DNA from: an uncultured Bacteroidales bacterium
GTDB lineage: Bacteria > Bacteroidota > Bacteroidia > Bacteroidales > P3
Length of the DNA: 64,000 nt
Assembly (NCBI GenBank): GCA_937886715.1
Contig: CAKZZD010000009.1
Location: 124,001-188,000 of the forward strand
Direction: 5' to 3'
Both the position numbers and the translations under genes were made by a program. Shown here piece by piece: positions 59,823 through 64,000 of this stretch (the stretch's first letter is position 1; every line of letters starts with the position of its first letter). The notes under the pieces are model-generated. The model saw only the letters and a list, made by a program, of their open reading frames with translations, was not told the DNA's origin and did not search any database.

Positions 59823-62800
59823 TCAGGAGATGTGGACGGCGTGGGTGAGGCCGTCGTCGACAAGATTGATAGAGACAGGAGTTGGAGGGAGGTTGGAGGC
59901 GGCGCGCTGATAGTGGATGACGTAGACAGTGGAACGGTAGCGATAGCGGATGGTGAACTGCGGCCAGTCGGAGGGGATGTGCGGGGCGACGACGAGCGTG
60001 TTGCCCTGGAGCGAAAGACCAAGGATGTTCTCGATGCCGGTTTTGTAGGCCCAGGAGGCGGAGCCGGTGTACCACGTCCAGCCGCCACGGCCGGGGTGCT
60101 GGGGATTGGAATAGATGTCGGCGGCGATACAGAAGGGCTCGACCTTATACTTGAGGACGTCGGCCAGCGACTGGGTGCGGTGGATGGGGTTGATGAGGGA
60201 GTAGAGGAAGTAGGCCATGTCGTTGCGACCCTCCTTGATCTGAGCCATGATGTACCACATGGCGCCGTGTGTGTACTGACCGCCGTTTTCGCGCACTCCG
60301 GGAGGATAGTTGATGATGTAGCCGGGCGAAGGACGTGAGCTGTGGAAGGGCGGGGTGAGGAGCTGGATGATTTCGTGCTCGCGGTTGACGAGACGGTTGT
60401 CGGTTTCGCGGAAGATGGAGGCTTTCTGCTCGGAGGTGGCGACGTCGGTGAGGATGGCCCATGCCTGCGAAATGAGGTCGATCTGGCATTCGGTGTTGTT
60501 GCGGCTGCCGACGGGGTCGCCGTTGTCGAAATAGGCGCGGAGGAACCAAGCGCCGTCCCATGCAGAGGTCTGCAGGGCCTGGGTAAGGGAGCTCTGGAAC
60601 TGGAGGAGCTGCTCGCAGTAGGAGAGGTCGGCAGAGGGCATGAGCTGGGTGAGGCGGATCATCTTGGGCATGAGGTCGACAAGGAAGAAGGCCACCCACA
60701 CGCTTTCGCCGCGACCCTCAACGCCGATGCGGGAGAAGCCGTCGTTCCAGTCGCCACAGCCGATGAGCGGCAGCCCGTGGATGCCGATGCGCGCCTGGGC
60801 ACGGCCGACAGCGCGGCGGAGATGCTCGTAGAGGGTGGCATATTCAAAGTTGGGCAGGGGCTGCTGGCCGGGCTCGAGGGGCTGGGCGGAGGCGAAGTTG
60901 AGACCGCGTTCGGCCTCGCCGGGCTGTAGCTGGTCGGCCTGACAGAAGGGCACCTGGACGGAGAGGATGGAGACGTCGCCGGTGAGGGTGACATACTGGC
61001 TGGTGACATAGACGAGCCAGAGATAGTCGTCGGAGAAGGTGGTGCGGGCACCGAGATTGAGGCTTTGGTGCCACCAGTGGAGCACGTCGCCTTCGGCGAA
61101 CTGGTGGGCGGCATGGTCGAGAATCTGGCGGCGGGCATAGTCGGGGTCGGAATAGAGGAGCGACATGACGTCCTGCAGCTGGTCGCGGAAGCCAGTGGCA
61201 CCGCCGACTTGGTAGAAGCCTGCACGGGCGAAGAGGCGTGAGGAATAGACCTGATAGAGATACCAGCGGTTGAGCATGTGGTTGAAGGCGGGGTCGGGAG
61301 TGTCGACCTGGATGTGGGAGAGACGATCGTCCCAATAGTGGACCACACGCAGGAATTCAGAGTTGATGTAGTCGATGGTGAGTGGGGAGGGGAAGGATGC
61401 CGGTGCGTCGCCGTCGACGACAGAGATGCGGAAGGCGAACTCGTGCTGGGCCTTGGAGGGAATGAGGAGCGAGAAGCCGAGCTGCTTGCGGTTGGGGTAT
61501 TGGAGCGATTGGCGGGTGATGGGCTCGGAGGAAGTGACAAGCACGCGCGAGTTGCGATAGATGGGGTGGTAGACGTTGCGGATGAGGAGCGTATTGGTGT
61601 CGGCATCCCACTCGGAGCTGAGATAACGTGCGGTGTGCTCCTCGCTCATGCCGAGGACAAATTTGCCAACGAAATCGACGGGGATTTCGAGAGGCTCGGA
61701 AGTCTTGTTGGAGATGCGTATCTGATAGAACTTCTGCATGGTGTCGACAGCGACAAAGAGTCGCACCTCGACGCGGAAATCGTCGTAGTCGGCATCGAAG
61801 TCGGAATAGCCCTGAGAATGGCGCGCAGTGGCAGGGACGAACTGCTGGCGGCCGAGGAGGAGCATCTCGCTGGCATTGTCGCGGACGATGTCGTTGCTCC
61901 AGCCGGTGACCTTGAACTGTTGTGCATTGTGGGCGAAGGTGAAACCGGCCATGGTGGAGCTGACGACGCAGCCGAAATGCTGCTCGTTGGCGATGACGTT
62001 GACCCAAGGCATGGGGGTGTTGGTGTTGGTGACCACATAGTCGCGGCCGTTATTGTCGAAGCCTCCATACTGGTTGTAGAATTCGAGGCCGCTCCAGAGG
62101 CGGAATTCCTTCATGGGCTTGAGGACGGGATATTCGACCTTGTCCTGATAGTGCTGGTTGGCCTCCTCGAGGCGACGGAGCTGTTCGGCGATAGTGGTGC
62201 CGTCGGAGGTGGAGAAGGAGAGGCGTGCGACGGTATGGAAGAGGGTGCGCTCGTCGGGGGTGATGTCGTTGCCATCGATGACGTAGACCTTGCCGGCGTC
62301 GGAGTGGGTGGCCCAGAGGTGCTCGGTGTTGGCCATATTGCGGATGAAGTGGGTGAGGCCCTGCCGCTCGTTGTCGGGAGCGTCGTTGATGAAGACGAGG
62401 TCGAGCTGCAGTCCATGGACCTTGAAGTATTCGAAAGCACGCAGCATTTCTTTGGCGAATCCGGAGCGGTCCATGCTGTTGATTTCCATGAGCAGGATGG
62501 CCAGGTCGCCGCTGATGCCAAAGCGCCACAGGCCGGACTGGGAGAGGGTGTTGTGGGCAAGATGCGCCTGGCGGTCGTTGCCGAGAGTAGCGGTTTGGGC
62601 CATGTACTTGCTGATGTCGTTGTAGAGACGCATCTGGCTGCCTTTGAGGAGCGACATGTTATTGCGCATGTTGTTGAAGACAGAGGCTGTCTTGAAGGCG
62701 TGCTCGACGTCGACGGAGGTCTCATACTGGCTGGCAAGCTGGAGAAGCTGCTCGCGGGCTTTGGCGAAGCCGGTGATGATGTAAGCCTCGAGGCTCTTGC

Positions 62801-64000
62801 CTGCAGGCACATGGATGCGGCGGCGCATGGACATGATGGGGTCGAGGGTGGTGCCGACGGTGCCGCTAAGGGTGCGACGGTTGTCGATGATGTCGGCATG
62901 TCGGAGGCTGTTGCCGCGTCCTATGAAGCGCAGTCGCGAAGTTTCGTATTCAACCAGCTTGGACCAGTCGGAGACGCGCCGTTGCCCCGTGAGGCGGTCG
63001 ACCCACAGGCGGTGGATCATGAAATATTTGGTGTCCTGCGAGACAGGCCGGCTGAAGATGAGTGCCTGATGCTCGGCGTTGTATTCGGAGGTGATCTTCA
63101 TGCCGTTGAAGACGCGATGGTTCTCGTCTTCGGCAGCGGGAGCAAGGACAACTTCGCCGTAGGTGGTGATCTCGAGGTCGACATCCTGCGAGGTGGTGTT
63201 GGTGAAGGTGAAGCGGCGCAGTTCGGCACTACGATCCTTGAGAACGGTGATCTCGGTTTTGGTTTCGATGCCATCGTCGACACGGTTGTAGGTGATCTTG
63301 TCGCTGGCGAAGCTGACATGATAGTTTTCCGGCATCACGTCGAGGGGTGCGTAGGTGTTGCACCATATCTTGTCGGTGCGAAGGTTGCGGATGTAGAGAT
63401 ACGTGCCGTAGTGGTCGGCGCTGATCTTGCGGTAGCGTCCCATCATGATGTTGCGAAAACGCGAGAAGCCGCTGCCGCGGTCGTTGATGAGGACGGTGTA
63501 CTGGCCGTTGCTGATGACGCCGATCTCGGGCACATTGGCGATGGTGTCGTAGTCCCGGGCGTCGCTCTCGGTCTGCACCTTGCTGTACTGATAGCGTTTG
63601 TACTGCGTCACCTTGAGGTCGATATAGGGTTTCACCTGAGCCTTTTCCTTGAGGAGTGTTTCCATCGAACGCATGGTGGGCTCGTTCATGAAGAAGCGCT
63701 GCAGGCAATGGTCGGAGAGATAGTTGGCCAGCGAGGCGAGGATCATGCCCTGATGGTGGGCATAGTGGGCTTTGACGGTGACGTGGTCCTCCTGGTCGTA
63801 GCTCTCGAAGAAGCCGAAATCGTCGTACATGTCCATTTCTTTGAAACGGCAGATGTTCTCATACACAGCACGGTCGTCGACGCTGATGGCCATGATTGAA
63901 CTGTAGGGCGACACGACGATACGGTCGGGGGTGGTGTTCTGGAACTTGAGGTAGGGTACTCCAAAGGCGTGGTATTTGTAGTTCTGTGCATCGTCGAGCT
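59823..64000 (-). CDS. Giant GH94/cyclic beta-glucan synthase-like protein, 5' end outside window
   Basis: About 1391 codons are visible from the stop at 59823 to the right edge; the start lies beyond. The visible beginning (YHAFGVPYLKFQ, then IVVSPYSSIMAISVDD and YHAHHQGMIL-like AHYAHHQGMILASLANYL) matches the glucoamylase-like part of NdvB-type proteins. The C-terminal 1000 residues are a GH94 (former GT36) phosphorylase-like module: N-terminal sandwich (VISNGQYTVLINDRGSGFSR) and (alpha/alpha)6 barrel with GCGDWNDG holding the expected catalytic Asp and GRGGWTWYTGSASW. NdvB makes cyclic beta-1,2-glucan; whether this one synthesises or phosphorolyses glucan cannot be told without the missing N-terminal GT part. 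Confidence 0.85.
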   Translation of the reverse strand, partial: LDDAQNYKYHAFGVPYLKFQNTTPDRIVVSPYSSIMAISVDDRAVYENICRFKEMDMYDDFGFFESYDQEDHVTVKAHYAHHQGMILASLANYLSDHCLQRFFMNEPTMRSMETLLKEKAQVKPYIDLKVTQYKRYQYSKVQTESDARDYDTIANVPEIGVISNGQYTVLINDRGSGFSRFRNIMMGRYRKISADHYGTYLYIRNLRTDKIWCNTYAPLDVMPENYHVSFASDKITYNRVDDGIETKTEITVLKDRSAELRRFTFTNTTSQDVDLEITTYGEVVLAPAAEDENHRVFNGMKITSEYNAEHQALIFSRPVSQDTKYFMIHRLWVDRLTGQRRVSDWSKLVEYETSRLRFIGRGNSLRHADIIDNRRTLSGTVGTTLDPIMSMRRRIHVPAGKSLEAYIITGFAKAREQLLQLASQYETSVDVEHAFKTASVFNNMRNNMSLLKGSQMRLYNDISKYMAQTATLGNDRQAHLAHNTLSQSGLWRFGISGDLAILLMEINSMDRSGFAKEMLRAFEYFKVHGLQLDLVFINDAPDNERQGLTHFIRNMANTEHLWATHSDAGKVYVIDGNDITPDERTLFHTVARLSFSTSDGTTIAEQLRRLEEANQHYQDKVEYPVLKPMKEFRLWSGLEFYNQYGGFDNNGRDYVVTNTNTPMPWVNVIANEQHFGCVVSSTMAGFTFAHNAQQFKVTGWSNDIVRDNASEMLLLGRQQFVPATARHSQGYSDFDADYDDFRVEVRLFVAVDTMQKFYQIRISNKTSEPLEIPVDFVGKFVLGMSEEHTARYLSSEWDADTNTLLIRNVYHPIYRNSRVLVTSSEPITRQSLQYPNRKQLGFSLLIPSKAQHEFAFRISVVDGDAPASFPSPLTIDYINSEFLRVVHYWDDRLSHIQVDTPDPAFNHMLNRWYLYQVYSSRLFARAGFYQVGGATGFRDQLQDVMSLLYSDPDYARRQILDHAAHQFAEGDVLHWWHQSLNLGARTTFSDDYLWLVYVTSQYVTLTGDVSILSVQVPFCQADQLQPGEAERGLNFASAQPLEPGQQPLPNFEYATLYEHLRRAVGRAQARIGIHGLPLIGCGDWNDGFSRIGVEGRGESVWVAFFLVDLMPKMIRLTQLMPSADLSYCEQLLQFQSSLTQALQTSAWDGAWFLRAYFDNGDPVGSRNNTECQIDLISQAWAILTDVATSEQKASIFRETDNRLVNREHEIIQLLTPPFHSSRPSPGYIINYPPGVRENGGQYTHGAMWYIMAQIKEGRNDMAYFLYSLINPIHRTQSLADVLKYKVEPFCIAADIYSNPQHPGRGGWTWYTGSASWAYKTGIENILGLSLQGNTLVVAPHIPSDWPQFTIRYRYRSTVYVIHYQRAASNLPPTPVSINLVDDGLTHAVHIS

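Noticed and set aside
61278..63899. 873-codon plus-strand open frame opposite the GH94 gene
   Set aside because: The minus strand encodes the clear GH94 motifs; the plus-strand product is low-complexity Val/Gly/Asp/Glu and shadows it.
1..64000. CRISPR array, prophage, IS element or conjugative genes
   Set aside because: No regularly spaced direct repeats of CRISPR size, no transposase, integrase or phage structural genes were found by reading both strands.

Overview
The window comes from a member of the Bacteroidota, most likely order Bacteroidales, with a fairly GC-rich genome. The evidence is the recurrent promoter -7 element TAnnTTTG (upstream of gcvH, rho, rnpB, tRNA-Glu and others), a type IX secretion (T9SS) C-terminal sorting domain, a SusC/TonB-type receptor with a carboxypeptidase-regulatory-like N-terminus, Rho with a long disordered insertion, and many lipoproteins. 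Genus cannot be decided from the sequence alone. Most of the window is housekeeping DNA in long operons with many ATGA stop/start overlaps.

Layout. 1-3825 (minus): tRNA(CAU), ruvX, def, a TPR lipoprotein and a partial PPDK-like PEP/pyruvate-binding protein. 3988-5001: ilvE. 5071-8105: accessory locus A, with a hairpin repeat, an unrecognised secreted protein and a T9SS-sorted protein. 8177-13611: gcvH and rho diverge from twin promoters; rho, ltaE, an Fe-S aldo/keto reductase and trmO are collinear. 13787-21111 (plus): ECF sigma, a membrane anti-sigma-like protein, rnpB, DUF4810/DUF799 lipoproteins, comB, PAP2, sulP, yebC. 21250-28915: EamA transporter (minus), then cyclophilin, orphan response regulator, MBL hydrolase, GT2, lipoprotein, S9 peptidase and a tiny membrane protein. 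29192-38066 (minus): topA, GT2 fusion, outer-membrane barrel, coaD, recG, truncated GNAT, mltG. 38618-43560 (plus): nadE, PIF1-like helicase, nucleoid-associated protein, tRNA-Glu(CUC). 43669-46661: accessory locus B, a partial duplicate of locus A. 46722-50438: TonB-dependent receptor and a non-catalytic M16 peptidase homologue. 50499-59567 (minus): a 12-gene operon from nrnA through two FKBPs, adk, obg, PAP2, cvpA, dus, a TPR lipoprotein and pyrB/pyrI to a small membrane protein. 59823-64000 (minus): 3' part of a giant GH94/cyclic-glucan-synthase-like protein.

The least ordinary content is threefold. First, there are dispersed intergenic hairpins in which each arm is two tandem 11-bp units (family A, three good and two decayed copies) plus a hairpin of unrelated sequence with the same 2 x 11-bp architecture (family B). 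Base changes between family A copies are compensated across the stem. Second, loci A and B form a duplicated, recombining family of T9SS-type secreted proteins with diverged N-termini and nearly constant C-termini; two copies share the same frameshift inside a 248-bp identical block. Third, several enzyme-family members lack expected catalytic residues or partners: nadE with a degraded glutaminase site, an M16 homologue without its zinc motif, a response regulator without an adjacent kinase, and DUF4810/DUF799 without CsgG.
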